A DNA stretch of 30,909 bases from a virus, in IMG/VR virus record IMGVR_UViG_3300034111_001138, positions 1-30,909 of that record. One strand, given 5' to 3'. This document shows positions 6,256 through 16,905 of this stretch, in pieces. The notes below the pieces were generated by a model. The model did no database searches and was not told the origin of the DNA. It saw nothing but the letters and a program-made list of their open reading frames with translations. The translations under genes and the position numbers were made by a program. Position 1 is the first letter of the stretch. Each line of letters opens with the position of its first letter.

Positions 6256-6579
6256 ATGTCAAAAGATTTTAAGTTCCACAATCGTTCGACCGAAGATCTC
6301 GCGGATGAGTATGGCTCGGTTAAGCAACAGATTACTGCGTTGGACGAGCACGAAAAAGAGCTTGGCGAGGAACTTAAAGCTAGGATCGATGATGTGCAGG
6401 CTATCGGTCGCAAATGGACCGTAAAGAAGTCAGTCGCAAAGGGTCGCACAACTCTCGACGTTGACGCGATACGCAAGTTGTTGGGTGAAGAAATTAAGAA
6501 ATACGAAAAAGTGGGTCAGCCATCTGCCCGCTTGCTCGTTAAGCCGACAATGATTTTGGGCGAGTCGGCTGCCGAATGA
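6256..6579 (+). CDS. Small charged coiled-coil protein of unknown function
   Basis: A 107-residue protein with a predicted helical, heptad-like stretch (SVKQQITALDEHEKELGEELKARI from about residue 21), then a KWTVKKSVAKGRTTLDVDAI segment. It is first in the rightward operon after a good promoter and ribosome site (GGGG before ATG), and its TGA overlaps the next ATG (ATGA). I do not recognise a characterised family. Being cotranscribed with the excisionase-like gene and integrase, it may help integration, excision or their control. Confidence 0.7.
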   Translation: MSKDFKFHNRSTEDLADEYGSVKQQITALDEHEKELGEELKARIDDVQAIGRKWTVKKSVAKGRTTLDVDAIRKLLGEEIKKYEKVGQPSARLLVKPTMILGESAAE

Positions 6580-6920
6580 ATAAGCCGTTTTACTCAGACA
6601 AAGAGTTGGCGAAATTATTCGGGCTCAGCTTCGAGCAATGGACCGCCGCGTCTGTTGTTCTCGAACGAAAGGGGTTTCCTAAAAAGGATCCTCAGTTCAA
6701 CAACCAACGATACTGGCGCGGGATCCAGGCATTTCTAGATCGTCGATCTGGAGTCCTGGAAGTAACGCCAGGGGAACAGGAAAGCGAAAATGCTATACGC
6801 TGGAATAGAAATAGCGGGGTTGGTTCAAAGAGCCTCAAAAGACGGGACGACGCGCCTGTATTGGAGAGCTCCGAGGCCAGCCATCGCACTACGCTACGAG
6901 CCGTCATTAATAAGAATTGA
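6576..6920 (+). CDS. Excisionase-like small protein (DUF4224-type context)
   Basis: The first 60 residues (MNKPFYSDKELAKLFGL... YWRGIQAFLDRR) look like a winged-helix or MerR-like DNA-binding domain and resemble small proteins found directly before phage integrases, such as DUF4224 proteins. It is coupled to the preceding gene by ATGA. The remaining 40 or so residues overlap the integrase gene by 131 bases in another frame and look like low-information sequence imposed by that gene. Likely role: bind attP arms and direct excision or regulate the integrase. Similarity is judged by eye. Confidence 0.6.
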   Translation: MNKPFYSDKELAKLFGLSFEQWTAASVVLERKGFPKKDPQFNNQRYWRGIQAFLDRRSGVLEVTPGEQESENAIRWNRNSGVGSKSLKRRDDAPVLESSEASHRTTLRAVINKN

Positions 6921-7992
6921 AGAAACGGACCCAAAAGAAGTTGCGGCAGTTTGTGCTCAGTTGCAGGCAGAGGCTCTGGAATGGATCGCAACACAAACTG
7001 GTGCCGTAATACAGATTAAAAAAGAACCCACATGGTCTGATCTTGCGCGCGCATATGTTCTGAACGCTGACAGTCCATACCACAGTGTTAAATTTAACAC
7101 GCGCAAGACTTATCGCTTCGATCTCGACGCACTCGATGGGTTGATCGGACATGTCAAACTTAGTGCGATGAATCTTGCTTTCTTCAAAAAGCTATATGAC
7201 GGGATCCGACACAACGGGGACGGTAAGGATCACGTTACCCAGGCACATCGATCGATTTCAATGATGAGGCGCATGATCAGCTACGGCATAGCATCCGAGC
7301 TTAAAGGATGTTCTCGCTTGTCTGAGATACTTCACAACACGCGCTTCGAACAGCCAACCAGGCGTGGCGTCGCCATGACGCGCGAGCACGTCGAGACGTT
7401 CGTCAGGAAGGCCGTGGCGCTCGGGCGCCCTTCCCTGGCGATCTCTACCGCCCTGCAATTTGAAACGTCCCTACGCCAGCGCGACTGCATCGGCGAGTGG
7501 ATCCCGCTTAACGATAAAGCCGCAACATCGAATTTCGTCATCGGTCGCGCAGAATGGGGAAATGGATTGACTTGGGCGAATATTGACGACCAGTGGCGCC
7601 TATCTAAGCGCACGACCAAAACAGGTAAGGTTGTGAGTCATGATCTCACGCTCTGCCCAATCGCATTCGGACTACTTCAAGAGATTCCTGAAAGCGATCG
7701 CATCGGTCCTGTCATTTTAGATGAGCGCGCTGGCCGACCATACGCCAACAATGCGTTTCAGGAGCAGTGGCGCAAGATTGCTAACCTTGCAGGCATCCCA
7801 AAAGAAATCCGCAACATGGACGCGCGCGCAGGCGCGGCAAGTGAAGCTGACGAAGCTGGCGCAACTCTCGATGATGTTCGTTCAACGATGGGACATAGCG
7901 ATGCAAAGACGACATTGCGTTACATTCGCAACAGCGGATTAGAGCAATCTAGGCGTGTTGCAACAGCGCGTCTTAACTTGAAGAACAGGTGA
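6790..7992 (+). CDS. int: Tyrosine recombinase, phage integrase
   Basis: A 400-residue protein with an N-terminal arm-binding part (LYWRAPRPAIALRYEPSLIRI), a core-binding part (WSDLARAYVLNA...TYRFDLDALDGLIG) and a C-terminal catalytic domain: first Arg in TSLRQRD, box II as NMDARAGAASEADEAGA where the usual His is Asp, then MGHSDAKTTLRYIR supplying the late His and the nucleophile Tyr. Asp in place of the first box-II His is common in this alphaproteobacterial subgroup. ATG 6790 has AGGAAAG upstream. The stop lies 63 bases from the attP core, so integrase and site form one module. Role: insertion and excision at a tRNA-Gly gene. Confidence 0.93.
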   Translation: MLYAGIEIAGLVQRASKDGTTRLYWRAPRPAIALRYEPSLIRIEETDPKEVAAVCAQLQAEALEWIATQTGAVIQIKKEPTWSDLARAYVLNADSPYHSVKFNTRKTYRFDLDALDGLIGHVKLSAMNLAFFKKLYDGIRHNGDGKDHVTQAHRSISMMRRMISYGIASELKGCSRLSEILHNTRFEQPTRRGVAMTREHVETFVRKAVALGRPSLAISTALQFETSLRQRDCIGEWIPLNDKAATSNFVIGRAEWGNGLTWANIDDQWRLSKRTTKTGKVVSHDLTLCPIAFGLLQEIPESDRIGPVILDERAGRPYANNAFQEQWRKIANLAGIPKEIRNMDARAGAASEADEAGATLDDVRSTMGHSDAKTTLRYIRNSGLEQSRRVATARLNLKNR

Positions 7993-8001
7993 GAACAAAG
8001 G

Positions 8002-8139
8002 TGTGAAACGCGTGTGGAACGTGAAACTTTTGATTTTTATAAGTGATTGATTTTTGGAGCGGGCGAAGGGAATCGAACCCTCGACATACAGCTTGGGAAT
8101 CAACTCCAACCATTGAAATCATTAAGACACGTTCCACAC
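8002..8139. other. attP: attP: tRNA-Gly(CCC) 3'-half core with inverted arm repeats
   Basis: Bases 8055-8099, read leftward, give TTCCCAA (anticodon loop, CCC), a variable region, a proper T arm (GAGGG TTCGATT CCCTT), the acceptor strand CGCCCGC, A and CCA, that is, the 3' half of a tRNA-Gly. The 5' half does not follow: there is no GCGGGCG partner strand and the anticodon stem fails, although a D-arm-like TTCAATGG remains. GTGTGGAACGTG at 8013-8024 recurs inverted at 8128-8139, and a variant GTGTGAAACGC lies at 8002-8012; these look like integrase arm sites. On insertion the core would rebuild the host tRNA 3' end. It is not a working tRNA gene. Confidence 0.8.
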
Positions 8140-8523
8140 CTACTTATTATTCTTTTTCTGAAACGCCTCCCCACCCGTTGTTAATCCTGGGAAATTAGGC
8201 TGAGGATAGGCTGACTTGTCAGTTGGCTGATCTCTACATTTCAAAGCCATCTCAATCAAGCGATCATTAAGGTCTCGCTCGCGCTGATCTCGAAGCGCGA
8301 TGTATCCGTAAATTCTATCGTCGTTTCTCATCATGTAATATCCAAGAGCCCCTATAATTGTAAGCAATAAAAGGATCATGGCTATCATAATTGGGTTGAT
8401 CTTATAGGCCGTAAGGAGGCTATTCGTCACGGTCGACACCGTGCCCGAGGAAACGGGAACCGTATTATGCTCCTCGTAATCGTATTGAGGAGCTGGGCGC
8501 CGGGGCGGTCTAGGCTTGTCCAT
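8140..8523 (-). CDS. Single-span membrane protein, candidate holin or inner spanin
   Basis: From ATG 8523 (MDKPRPPRRPAPQY...) the protein has 127 residues: a proline-rich, charged N-terminus, one strongly hydrophobic span (about 43-65, INPIMIAMILLLLTIIGALGY), then a charged segment with one Cys (96) and a polar end. The frame extends to 8631, but that part lies within the endolysin gene and looks like overlap. ATG 8523 overlaps the endolysin's last codons by 14 bases. Its place right after the endolysin suggests a lysis role. One span with a soluble C-terminal domain would fit an inner spanin or a class III-like holin; sequence alone does not decide. Confidence 0.65.
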   Translation of the reverse strand: MDKPRPPRRPAPQYDYEEHNTVPVSSGTVSTVTNSLLTAYKINPIMIAMILLLLTIIGALGYYMMRNDDRIYGYIALRDQRERDLNDRLIEMALKCRDQPTDKSAYPQPNFPGLTTGGEAFQKKNNK

Positions 8524-9232
8524 ATTCTTCGTGAGGCTCGTCGTCATAGGCCATGTCAGGCTCAGGCTCGTCAGACATCTCCTCTTCTGGATAGACAAGC
8601 GCCAGGATAGCCTCGCGCACCTCTTCATCATCGCGCAGTGCAGCTAACAACCAATCTCTAAACTCAGGCGTAGATTGCTCCTGGGACATCGCCGCCAACA
8701 CTGGCGCGTCACTCTGAGCCTCGCGCAATGCAGTTCTGAATTTCTCTGCAATCGCAGCAATCTCTTTGTTGCGATCCACGCCGTTAATAATACGACGCGC
8801 GCCAACATAATCTCTGCGACCGTTGCCGATATAATCTGACAATCTCTTGCCAGTAAAAGCGCCTTGCAACATTCCCTCAAACGTCGCGCGCAATGCTATC
8901 GGCCATGACAAGCCGTCCTCTGCTTTGCCAATTCCCCAGCGTTTCCAATTCTGCGACCACGTAACCTGGACAAGTCCAACGCCAATGTAGGGATAATAAC
9001 GCTTTGATCTTAGGTAACGCTCCCCGCCAGCCTCTTTCACTGGCACCATCTTATGCGCCGTCTCCCAATAGATCGTCGCTAAGATATACGACATCTGATC
9101 GAGCGTTATGTCTGAGTGTTCAGCCGTCCAGTAATCAAGGATCTTTTCCATCCCATCGACCTGGCCCTTTGTTAAGCCATTTGTGAAAATCGACTTGCGA
9201 ACAGAGGAAAAGAATACGCCAAAATCAATCAT
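8510..9232 (-). CDS. Endolysin, glycoside hydrolase family 19-like
   Basis: A 240-residue protein with the GH19/phage muramidase pattern: AT-YWETAHKMVPVKE (catalytic-type Glu57 and Glu67), YIGVGLVQVTWSQNW (83-96) and GMLQGAFTGKRLSDYI. No signal peptide or membrane anchor is seen, so it needs a holin to reach the cell wall. The last 60 or so residues are very acidic (EEEMSDEPEPDMAYDDE), an unusual tail that may be a linker or inhibitory segment. It overlaps the fibre-associated gene by 8 bases. Role: cut peptidoglycan glycan chains at lysis. Confidence 0.86.
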   Translation of the reverse strand: MIDFGVFFSSVRKSIFTNGLTKGQVDGMEKILDYWTAEHSDITLDQMSYILATIYWETAHKMVPVKEAGGERYLRSKRYYPYIGVGLVQVTWSQNWKRWGIGKAEDGLSWPIALRATFEGMLQGAFTGKRLSDYIGNGRRDYVGARRIINGVDRNKEIAAIAEKFRTALREAQSDAPVLAAMSQEQSTPEFRDWLLAALRDDEEVREAILALVYPEEEMSDEPEPDMAYDDEPHEEYGQA

Positions 9233-9686
9233 GGATATAACAAGACTTACCTAAAAACTCAGGCCAGAACGCTTTTAATTCATCTGTGTTGGTTGCAACA
9301 TCTATGCGCTGATCTTTTGGCAAATCACGCAATTCTTGCTTCTTGGCAACAATTTCTTTTGTATCAGCGCCAGTTTCTAAAGCGCGTTGAAAAGCAACAT
9401 CTAGTTCAGCCAGCTTGTTAAACCTAGCGCCTCTTAACCTGTCACGATGAAGCTCGCGGGCCTTATTCATATCAACATTAACTACGCCGTTAGCAACAAA
9501 CCAAGCCTTGCAAAACCAATAGTCTGGAAGGTTTTCGTGTTCGACAATCATAGGAGAAAGATTTGCTGGGATGCCTGCAAGTATTTCTTCCGCGCTTGTC
9601 AAAACACTCTCGGCAATTTGAATTGTGGGCCTGTTTTTAATAGGGCCGCTCATATCATTATTGTGAATAACAATTCTCATTGTCAT
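9225..9686 (-). CDS. Fibre-associated phage protein of unknown function
   Basis: A 153-residue protein whose second half ([18 protein letters not shown]..., [26 protein letters not shown]) resembles a conserved phage protein often found straight after tail fibre genes. It starts at ATG 9686, overlapping the fibre stop (ATGA), so the two are translated together. A role as fibre chaperone or tail part is inferred from this pairing. The N-terminus ([16 protein letters not shown]) has no motif I can name. Confidence 0.65.
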   Translation of the reverse strand: MTMRIVIHNNDMSGPIKNRPTIQIAESVLTSAEEILAGIPANLSPMIVEHENLPDYWFCKAWFVANGVVNVDMNKARELHRDRLRGARFNKLAELDVAFQRALETGADTKEIVAKKQELRDLPKDQRIDVATNTDELKAFWPEFLGKSCYIHD

Positions 9687-12520
9687 ACCTTATAATATCT
9701 GGACAAATATTGGCCTTCCGATTGAACCTGGAAAAAATTCCCAGCCTTCACAAAGAAAGACAATGTTGACCATTTAGTGTTGTTATTTATATCGTCGCCA
9801 TAGCGACCGCACTCTTGCGCTGCGCCAGTGCTAGGCCCCGCGTAAGCGCGGAAGTCGTTGGTGTATGGGCCACCACACTCACCGCTAACAAAACAATCAT
9901 AAGGCGCTTGAACCCAAGTGTTCGCAGGAACATCACCAAACGTCTGGTAGTCAGGTATGCCGCCGCCACCAAGCGGGCCTGAGTTAGTAGTTATTGTCCC
10001 ATTTTTGTTGAATTTTATCCAACCATATTCCTGGCTGTTAGTGCTGTTTGTTCCTTGAATAATGCACTTGTCTGGATCTCCTGCTGCGTCCAGCACTGTT
10101 AAAGCGCCGGAAGTCCCGTTACCGTCAGACTTAACAAAGCAACGCGCATTTACATAAGTGTTGTTGTAAAGATCTATGCGGGTTCCGCTGTATCCAATTT
10201 TGGTTTGAGCATTATATTGTAGATACACTGTCTGAGCGGAGATGCTGTAAACAAAGCCAGCCGTTCCACTAGCTCCACCTAAGAAAAGACCTAGATTTCC
10301 ATCAGTGCCGCTAATCGAAAAAGAGTTATTCGCGCCAGGAGGCGAGCTAATTTGAACATCACCATTAACATTAAGGAACGCTCCATAAGCACCATTGCCC
10401 GAGTTCATTGAAATAGAGCCAATGCTAAATTGACCGCCTGTAGTCCACGAAGGAGCGCCAACAGACAACTTAACAGGGGTAATACTTCCGTCAGGTATTA
10501 CTGCGCCGGTGCTAAATCTTGCATCGTCACCAGCAGCAACAGTCCCAGCGGTAGTTCCAACATTCCTTGTTGCGGAATTGCCGAGCAACAAATTCGCTCT
10601 TGCGAATAATGGATCTTGTAGATCGGAAAGATTTTTACTGATCTTTAATGAGCTAGTATCTTCCGGCCCCTGTGGGCCTTGAATTCCTTGCGGGCCTTGG
10701 TTTCCTTGATCGCCTTTCTCACCTGGCGGTCCTTGAACACCGTCGTCTCCTTGTCTCCCTTGCGGGCCTTGTGGGCCAGCCGGGCCTTGCGGTCCGACAA
10801 TTCGCCCAGCAGATGCCCAGCCTGTCCCGTCAGGATCGTCGGCGGTTGATACAAATACATAAATGAACCCATAACGCGGGTTTGTTATATCCGTTGGATT
10901 ATAAATAAGCCCTTCACCCTCTTGAAGCTGGATAGGCCTTGGAGGCAAACCAGGGCCATCCCAATTCTCTGGGATTAATCCATCAACAGGCAATTCCTCC
11001 GGCGTCCTATTGGTAAAGTCGCCTCTTATTTTAGCGGCCCTGCCCGCTTCACCTTGCGGCCCCTGCGGCCCTTGAATTCCCTGTGGCCCCTGTGGGCCAG
11101 GAGGCCCGTCATCCCCAGGAACGCCCTGCGGCCCTTCCGGCCCCTCTACACCCTGAGCGCCAGCGGAACCCTGTTTCCCTTCTGGGCCTCGCGGCCCCTC
11201 TGGGCCAACGACTTTGCCGCTATCAATCCAGCCATCAACTTCTAAACCACCGTTGCCGACAAACGTGAATAAGTGGCCTGTCTTATCTGGAACTTCGGAG
11301 CCATTATAAAGAAGCGCATCGCTGTAACCCATTTGAACAGGAACAGGAGGCTTTCCTGGGCCATCCCAATTTGCTGGGATGAAGCCATCTTTAGGGAGAT
11401 TGAATGGGTTTACGTTATAGAATTCCCCGACGACTGTGAGAGGAACGCCAGCCGGACCAGTCTCGCCCTCTGCCCCTTGCGGCCCTTGTATTCCGCGTGG
11501 ACCTTGTGGCCCTTGCGGGCCTTCTGGGCCGTCAACACCGTTGTTCCCAGGCACACCTTGTATGCCAGGCAATCCTTGGATGCCTTGAATACCCTGTGGC
11601 CCCTGTGGCCCCTGAGATCCTGTATTACCAGCTGGGCCTTCTGGGCCAGGTGGGCCTTGCAATTTGCCGTAATTAATCCAGCCAGCAGGAACAATCCTCG
11701 TCCCGCAATAACCATAGACTAAATCACCCCCCACAAGGTTAGGCTTATAAATAAGCCCTTCGCCAACATTCATTTGAACTGGCGCGGGAGGGTCATCTGG
11801 CCCGTCGAAATCTTTCGGTATTAGACCGTCTGGGGGAAGAGTTGCCGGATCTGCATTATTAAATTGACCGATGATTGTTACGGACTGACCGGGCGCGCCT
11901 TGCTCACCCGCAGGGCCTTGCGGGCCAAACTGGCCCGCCGGGCCTTGAATACCAGCAGGCCCAACATTTCCTTGTGGCCCGATATTTCCTTGCGGCCCTG
12001 GGTTGCCAGGGACACCTTGAATACCTGGGCGACCATCTTCGCCTTGCGGCCCTTCGTTACCTTGAATACCTTGCGGGCCAGGTATGCCCTGTGGGCCAGG
12101 AGGCCCAGGAGGGCCAGCAGGAATATTCTTAATTGAGAACTCAGACTCACGTAGAGCTGAGATAATATAGCCAGTTGTCTGATTAAATTCGCGCCGCCCT
12201 ATTCCTGGTGCCGTAGGCATAACTACTTGGCGCGCTTTGATAGATCCTATTAATTCAATCTTCGTCGCAGATATCGCAGGTCTAAAAGTTACTACGCCGT
12301 CAGTGATAGGCTGAGGAAGAGTGTCTATGTCTTTTCCTGACGCAGAATTAAACGTCCAGTTATCATACTCTATTCCGTTTACTCGAACAGTAATGTCTTG
12401 GGCGTCACCATAAATAGGAAACGAAACAGCAATTGTTGAAAGAGTTTGCCCCGGATTCGGGGTAATCAGCATGTAGCGATCTGCATTAGCTACTGGCGGA
12501 ACGGGAGGGATAACAGCCAT
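9683..12520 (-). CDS. Tail fibre: T7-gp17-like N-terminus, collagen-like shaft with three repeated domains
   Basis: From ATG 12520 (ribosome site GGTGAG) the protein has 945 residues; ATG 12532 is an alternative. Residues 1-135 resemble the T7 fibre attachment domain ([18 protein letters not shown]... [16 protein letters not shown]). Then come four Gly-X-Y collagen-like blocks (about 136-211, 289-359, 439-494, 576-619), separated by three related globular domains of about 80 residues that share G-F-N/T, LP-DG-IP, WDGP and PP-P-Q motifs. The C-terminal 320 residues are rich in Gly, Ser, Asn and Thr and probably bind the host receptor. Collagen-like repeats in phages form trimeric shafts. Role: host recognition. 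Confidence 0.87.
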   Translation of the reverse strand: MAVIPPVPPVANADRYMLITPNPGQTLSTIAVSFPIYGDAQDITVRVNGIEYDNWTFNSASGKDIDTLPQPITDGVVTFRPAISATKIELIGSIKARQVVMPTAPGIGRREFNQTTGYIISALRESEFSIKNIPAGPPGPPGPQGIPGPQGIQGNEGPQGEDGRPGIQGVPGNPGPQGNIGPQGNVGPAGIQGPAGQFGPQGPAGEQGAPGQSVTIIGQFNNADPATLPPDGLIPKDFDGPDDPPAPVQMNVGEGLIYKPNLVGGDLVYGYCGTRIVPAGWINYGKLQGPPGPEGPAGNTGSQGPQGPQGIQGIQGLPGIQGVPGNNGVDGPEGPQGPQGPRGIQGPQGAEGETGPAGVPLTVVGEFYNVNPFNLPKDGFIPANWDGPGKPPVPVQMGYSDALLYNGSEVPDKTGHLFTFVGNGGLEVDGWIDSGKVVGPEGPRGPEGKQGSAGAQGVEGPEGPQGVPGDDGPPGPQGPQGIQGPQGPQGEAGRAAKIRGDFTNRTPEELPVDGLIPENWDGPGLPPRPIQLQEGEGLIYNPTDITNPRYGFIYVFVSTADDPDGTGWASAGRIVGPQGPAGPQGPQGRQGDDGVQGPPGEKGDQGNQGPQGIQGPQGPEDTSSLKISKNLSDLQDPLFARANLLLGNSATRNVGTTAGTVAAGDDARFSTGAVIPDGSITPVKLSVGAPSWTTGGQFSIGSISMNSGNGAYGAFLNVNGDVQISSPPGANNSFSISGTDGNLGLFLGGASGTAGFVYSISAQTVYLQYNAQTKIGYSGTRIDLYNNTYVNARCFVKSDGNGTSGALTVLDAAGDPDKCIIQGTNSTNSQEYGWIKFNKNGTITTNSGPLGGGGIPDYQTFGDVPANTWVQAPYDCFVSGECGGPYTNDFRAYAGPSTGAAQECGRYGDDINNNTKWSTLSFFVKAGNFFQVQSEGQYLSRYYKV
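10664..12115 (-). repeat. Collagen-like Gly-X-Y blocks alternating with three duplicated domains in the fibre gene
   Basis: Four runs of GPQ/GPE/GIQ-type triplets lie at 11888-12115, 11444-11656, 11039-11206 and 10664-10795. The spacer domains at 11657-11887, 11207-11443 and 10796-11038 are alignable by eye, so the unit (domain plus collagen block) has been duplicated twice. At DNA level this gives many near-identical 9-base units, a likely substrate for length change by recombination. Confidence 0.9.
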
Positions 12521-12582
12521 ATTTCTCACCATCTTATTCGACGGTCTATTTCTGGCGATTGTTCCCCAAAAGTTAAACGCAC

Positions 12583-15500
12583 CTACTCTCCGTTCAGCAT
12601 CCTTTGCTGGCCTGGCGTCGGCTTTAAATTCATAAACTTTAGACTCAGCTTTTCACCGCCATCAAAGATCAGCGGGGCTCCGAAAAAGTGGTTTTGAAAC
12701 CATGCCAATTGGCGCGCCTGGTGGAGCTGCTTGCCCTGAAAATATTTAGGGTCGCCCGTAGCGATGCGAGCCGCAGCGCCGCCGACAACCTGCAAACCCT
12801 TCTTTGCTACCCCAAGACCAGGACCAAGCATTTCATCGAAAAAGTCGCTATCAGCGCGACGGCTTAAAGGCTGATCGGCTCCGATCATGCGATAGGGATC
12901 CACCTGCCCCATGGTCGCTTTTGATACGCGTTTGGCCAGCTCGTTATATAACGGGACTATCGCCATGCGATCGATGACTTCCTTAGCAAGTTGGCCAGGA
13001 TTATCCGTAGGCTTTTCTCCCTTGGACATTTTGTAAGCATAATAAGATAGAGCTCCAAGCCCGGCACCATAAGCAAGAGCGCCTGCCATGCGGTAATTAA
13101 GGCGCTGCATATTCGCTAGATAGAATTGCTCATGAGACGCATAAACGAAACTCATGAACTGACCGAGTATGCCTGCTAGTGGGTGGCTCATCCATATAGG
13201 AGCAACGCCGATGTTCGATGTTGGGACGATCGTGTTTACCTCACGCTTCATCGCAACCTTGTAAAGCATAGCCGCGCGCTTTTCCGCGTCGTTCTCAACC
13301 CACTGATCGACGTTTGAAAACCTTACATCGCGCTCATAGCTACCATACTTATCGAACATGCGGCCGATCTCGACAGCCTCATTCGGCTGAATATTAGATT
13401 CCGCGAACCTCGCAATATCGAGCGCCGTGCCCTTACCTTTGAACATACGCTCGGCAGCATCAGAGAATTGCTGTGTCGCCATAAGCATGGTCGCCATCTT
13501 GACGTTATCCGTCCAGGAAGTCATGCCGTTGAGAAACTGCATCCTATTGGCGCCATAGGCGATCGTTCGCTCAAACTTATTTCCCATTCCCATATTCGTC
13601 ATATGATCAATGTCATGAGTCATAAGGGTGAGCATTGTCTCAGTGCCAATAAGCAGCGCGCGAGACTCGCGTTTTAACTGCTTGACAAGAGCTGTTTGCT
13701 TTCCGGTGAATAGCTCTTGGGGAACGTCGGCAAGAACCTTGCCATAACTCACCCACTGATCAGTAAAGACTTTATCAACGCCATACTTTAGGGCTGCGCC
13801 AAAGCCGGCGTCGCTGAAAGAGTTTAACGTCGCGCGCCCTAGAGATGTAAGCGACGCCCAGTTGCGCAATCCACGAGCAACTCGAACAAGGCCCTGGTTT
13901 GTTGGATCTGAACTATAGCCATACCGATTGCGCATGATCTGGTTCAATCCGGTGAATTGTTGCAGATCGAGATCCATCTGAGCCAGCATATTCTTTTCTA
14001 GGCTCTTATACTCACTTTGAGTAATAAAGCCCTTGTCTCGCCTGGCGCGCTCAGCGGAAAGCATGCGATCGTAATCTTCTCGAACGCCGTCAATCATGCG
14101 CGTCATTTCAGGAGATCCGTATCTCTCCGTCATCATGACATCGACAGGAAGCGACCTGGCAATCGAGCCCAGAACCGTGCGCATGTCGGTTTGCAGAAAC
14201 TCAATCTTATCCTCAATTGGAATAGGAATTGTGCGCCGCTTCATAGATCCGCGTAAGCCCTCGCGAGAAGGTATAGCGTCAGAGAAAGGATCTTGTTCGC
14301 TCAGGTAATCAGTAATTGTGCTAGGGCGACCGCGCCAATTATGGGCGATCGAGTTGGCGCGCGTCATTAGCTCGCCATCAGAATAGTCACGCTCAGATTC
14401 AAGAATTGAGCGAATTGCATCCTCCGCAGCGCTGTCAGCGGAAGCGCGCCGAGGAGATCCTTCAATGTCGCCTGCCGCCTCAGCGGCTTCTTCCCGGTCC
14501 TTTACCGCGTTCTTAAATGACTTAGATGAATTGCCTTCCCATTCCATCAACAGCTTTTCACGCCGATCAAGAGCGGTAACATGCTCGCGCTCAGCAATGG
14601 ATTCAGCAATACGAAGCGCCTTCATAGCTTCATACTGATTTGCCACTCTATTTGTTAGGACACCAACCCGATCTGTAGATTTTGGTTTGGCTGATTTAGC
14701 TTCAAGTTTAAGAGCTTCGAGCTCATCTTGCAGCTTTTTAATCGTTACTAAATTTTCTGGCAGAGCTCCGTCGTTGAGTGCGTCAATTTCACTTTTAATA
14801 TCTTTAATCGAGGCGTTTATTATATCCGCATTTTCGGACGCCGAAGTTTTCGCAGCCTTTTGTTTGCCTGTTCCTACTTGACGCTCATTTATACGAATTT
14901 CATTTTCTTTAATACGTCGCTCTAGAGTTTCAATACGCCCAGCTATGCGATCGCGTGCGGCTTGCGCAGAAACAACGTCTCTTTGAGCTAATCCAATTTG
15001 CTCTTTTTGCTGAACCTTAACAACCTGGTCTCTTTGAAGATGTTTGTAGATCATGCCTACAAAACCTTCCCAATTATTATCCGCCTTAAACGGATCTAAC
15101 TGATGCGAAATCCAAGAGTCAGCGCCAAGAGGCGCGTGCATGTCTTTAGAAAAAAGCGGCAATCCATCGTCGTGCATTGCGTTTTGCCCGCGCTCCAACC
15201 ACGGATCCAATAATTTCCTTATTGCTTTGGCGGCCTGGGTGACGTTCGGATCTCCCTCAACGTCTGTATCCAGCTTGTTCATCGCCATAAAGACTCGCTG
15301 ATTAAAATCTGGATAATCAAGCGTTCCCTCTGGCTTAGCTCCTGGCCAGTAGCCAGACCCGCGCTGGCGAAAGCCCGGATTAGTCGTTCCATAACGATGC
15401 TGAGCATAGGCGTCCTCCAACGCAATCAAACCTTCAACTTGGATCCTTTCAGCTTCGACCTGGACATGATTGCTTAAAGCGCCACCAAGAGCTTTTACCT

Positions 15501-16905
15501 CATCGCCCATAAGCTGCCGCGACGTGTCGACGACATCTAAGAGCAATGATCGAGCAGCTTTTGAGTAGCTATGCTCCATGATTATACCGACAGGGCTTTT
15601 TCCATATTTAGCGGCGAAGCGCCCTATAGCTGTATAGGTATCAGCAACGTAGTGACCGCCCGGGACAGTCTTTGCTAGACCAGTGATGACCTCGCCAGCC
15701 TTGTCTCGGACAGGTCTTAGGAACTCTGGCGTTATTTCTTTCTGAATTAAGTTGCGCGTATCGCTTGCTTGTGCAGACAGTCCGCCACCAGTTCCCGTAG
15801 CCTGATCAGGTAGCTTGACCTCTTCATTGTCGTTGAAGTGCGACACGGCTTCATGATGTTCAAACTCAGGCGACTCCCTGACAACAGGAGACTCGCGAAC
15901 CTCAGGCTCAACCCTCGGCGTATCGGTTCTTTTAAGAGCGTTTATATCTTCAATGCCGTAATGCTTCGCGATCGTTTCTTCGAGCGGAACATTCGGATTC
16001 ATATTATCCGATATATCTACATACTCGCTGCCATCCCATATGGCCGTATTGCCATTGTGATCCTGTAATATCTTTACCGATATAGGCGCATTAGGCGCTA
16101 ACTGATTATCTAAATCGTAAGTAGCAATTGGATTTTGACCAGCATTTAGTCCGGCGTTTTCTCTAATCTTATTAATTTCATCTTCAAGGGCCTTAACCTT
16201 GCGATCAGCGACATACATAATGCCTTTGCCTAGAACGCCTGCGACAATTGTTGAAGCGGCCATTGACTTAATAGCATCCTCATACGTTCGACCTGGATCG
16301 TTTGCTTGATAAAAAGGCTCCATGGCTGCGGCGCCAGCAGCGCCAGATAAAGCGGCGCGACCAAATTGGCCGATAGATTTGGGGCCTAGCGCAATAGGCA
16401 ATAGCGCCGCAGGGCTAATGCCGCCGTTCACAAAAGACAAACCGACCCCTAATGCTCCATTAGCGGCAATAGTTTCTCGATCGTGCTCTCGCTGCCTAGC
16501 CTCTTGAATAGCATAATCAAGCTCAGCCTTATTCTTAAAGCCAATTAGATAAGAAGTCTGACCGGCAAGAGGCGTGCCCTCTGCTTCTTTCAATGGATTG
16601 AAATCTGGATCAGGGGTGTGATCGATCGCAGGCGGATATGTGAAATTATAAACAGCCTTACCAATCACATTAAAGTCATTCTCATTCCACAAGGCGCGCG
16701 CCGTCTCGCCCCATGTAGGCTTTTTATCTTCAACCGTAACAAAGTTAGGTTTTTGATCGTAACGCGGAACAGCAATATTCGCGCCCATTCCTGGCTTAAT
16801 GCCTTCATCAACCTGGACAGGCTGCGGCTGCGGAGGAACAATTGGCGCAGGCGTGGCCGGCGTAAGCTCAGGTTGAACCTGATCTGTCTTTACTTCATCC
16901 ACCAT
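12583..16905 (-). CDS. Giant internal virion (ejection) protein, T7 gp16-like
   Basis: A 1440-residue protein placed where T7 has gp16. A Pro/Gln-rich N-terminus ([17 protein letters not shown]) is followed by small-residue hydrophobic stretches at about 150-235 ([11 protein letters not shown]..., [11 protein letters not shown]). A long coiled-coil zone lies about 625-790 ([20 protein letters not shown]). The C-terminal half is rich in helices ([39 protein letters not shown]). T7 gp16 spans the cell envelope during DNA entry, and the hydrophobic parts would suit that. I see no lytic enzyme motif here; that activity sits in the upstream gene. It overlaps the 1194-residue gene by 11 bases. Confidence 0.75.
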   Translation of the reverse strand: MVDEVKTDQVQPELTPATPAPIVPPQPQPVQVDEGIKPGMGANIAVPRYDQKPNFVTVEDKKPTWGETARALWNENDFNVIGKAVYNFTYPPAIDHTPDPDFNPLKEAEGTPLAGQTSYLIGFKNKAELDYAIQEARQREHDRETIAANGALGVGLSFVNGGISPAALLPIALGPKSIGQFGRAALSGAAGAAAMEPFYQANDPGRTYEDAIKSMAASTIVAGVLGKGIMYVADRKVKALEDEINKIRENAGLNAGQNPIATYDLDNQLAPNAPISVKILQDHNGNTAIWDGSEYVDISDNMNPNVPLEETIAKHYGIEDINALKRTDTPRVEPEVRESPVVRESPEFEHHEAVSHFNDNEEVKLPDQATGTGGGLSAQASDTRNLIQKEITPEFLRPVRDKAGEVITGLAKTVPGGHYVADTYTAIGRFAAKYGKSPVGIIMEHSYSKAARSLLLDVVDTSRQLMGDEVKALGGALSNHVQVEAERIQVEGLIALEDAYAQHRYGTTNPGFRQRGSGYWPGAKPEGTLDYPDFNQRVFMAMNKLDTDVEGDPNVTQAAKAIRKLLDPWLERGQNAMHDDGLPLFSKDMHAPLGADSWISHQLDPFKADNNWEGFVGMIYKHLQRDQVVKVQQKEQIGLAQRDVVSAQAARDRIAGRIETLERRIKENEIRINERQVGTGKQKAAKTSASENADIINASIKDIKSEIDALNDGALPENLVTIKKLQDELEALKLEAKSAKPKSTDRVGVLTNRVANQYEAMKALRIAESIAEREHVTALDRREKLLMEWEGNSSKSFKNAVKDREEAAEAAGDIEGSPRRASADSAAEDAIRSILESERDYSDGELMTRANSIAHNWRGRPSTITDYLSEQDPFSDAIPSREGLRGSMKRRTIPIPIEDKIEFLQTDMRTVLGSIARSLPVDVMMTERYGSPEMTRMIDGVREDYDRMLSAERARRDKGFITQSEYKSLEKNMLAQMDLDLQQFTGLNQIMRNRYGYSSDPTNQGLVRVARGLRNWASLTSLGRATLNSFSDAGFGAALKYGVDKVFTDQWVSYGKVLADVPQELFTGKQTALVKQLKRESRALLIGTETMLTLMTHDIDHMTNMGMGNKFERTIAYGANRMQFLNGMTSWTDNVKMATMLMATQQFSDAAERMFKGKGTALDIARFAESNIQPNEAVEIGRMFDKYGSYERDVRFSNVDQWVENDAEKRAAMLYKVAMKREVNTIVPTSNIGVAPIWMSHPLAGILGQFMSFVYASHEQFYLANMQRLNYRMAGALAYGAGLGALSYYAYKMSKGEKPTDNPGQLAKEVIDRMAIVPLYNELAKRVSKATMGQVDPYRMIGADQPLSRRADSDFFDEMLGPGLGVAKKGLQVVGGAAARIATGDPKYFQGKQLHQARQLAWFQNHFFGAPLIFDGGEKLSLKFMNLKPTPGQQRMLNGE

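Noticed and set aside
8055-8139. A complete tRNA-Gly gene on the minus strand
   Set aside because: The acceptor 5' strand GCGGGCG is absent, the anticodon stem does not pair, and the 5' half is 2 bases short between D-arm and anticodon; better explained as an attachment core copied from a tRNA 3' half.
11054-12136. Rightward frames opposite the fibre gene
   Set aside because: They arise from the repetitive Gly-X-Y code on the other strand and give low-complexity proteins with no ribosome sites.
9683-12532. Diversity-generating retroelement in the tail fibre gene
   Set aside because: No reverse transcriptase and no template-repeat copy of the fibre C-terminus was seen in the window; the repeats are collagen-like units.
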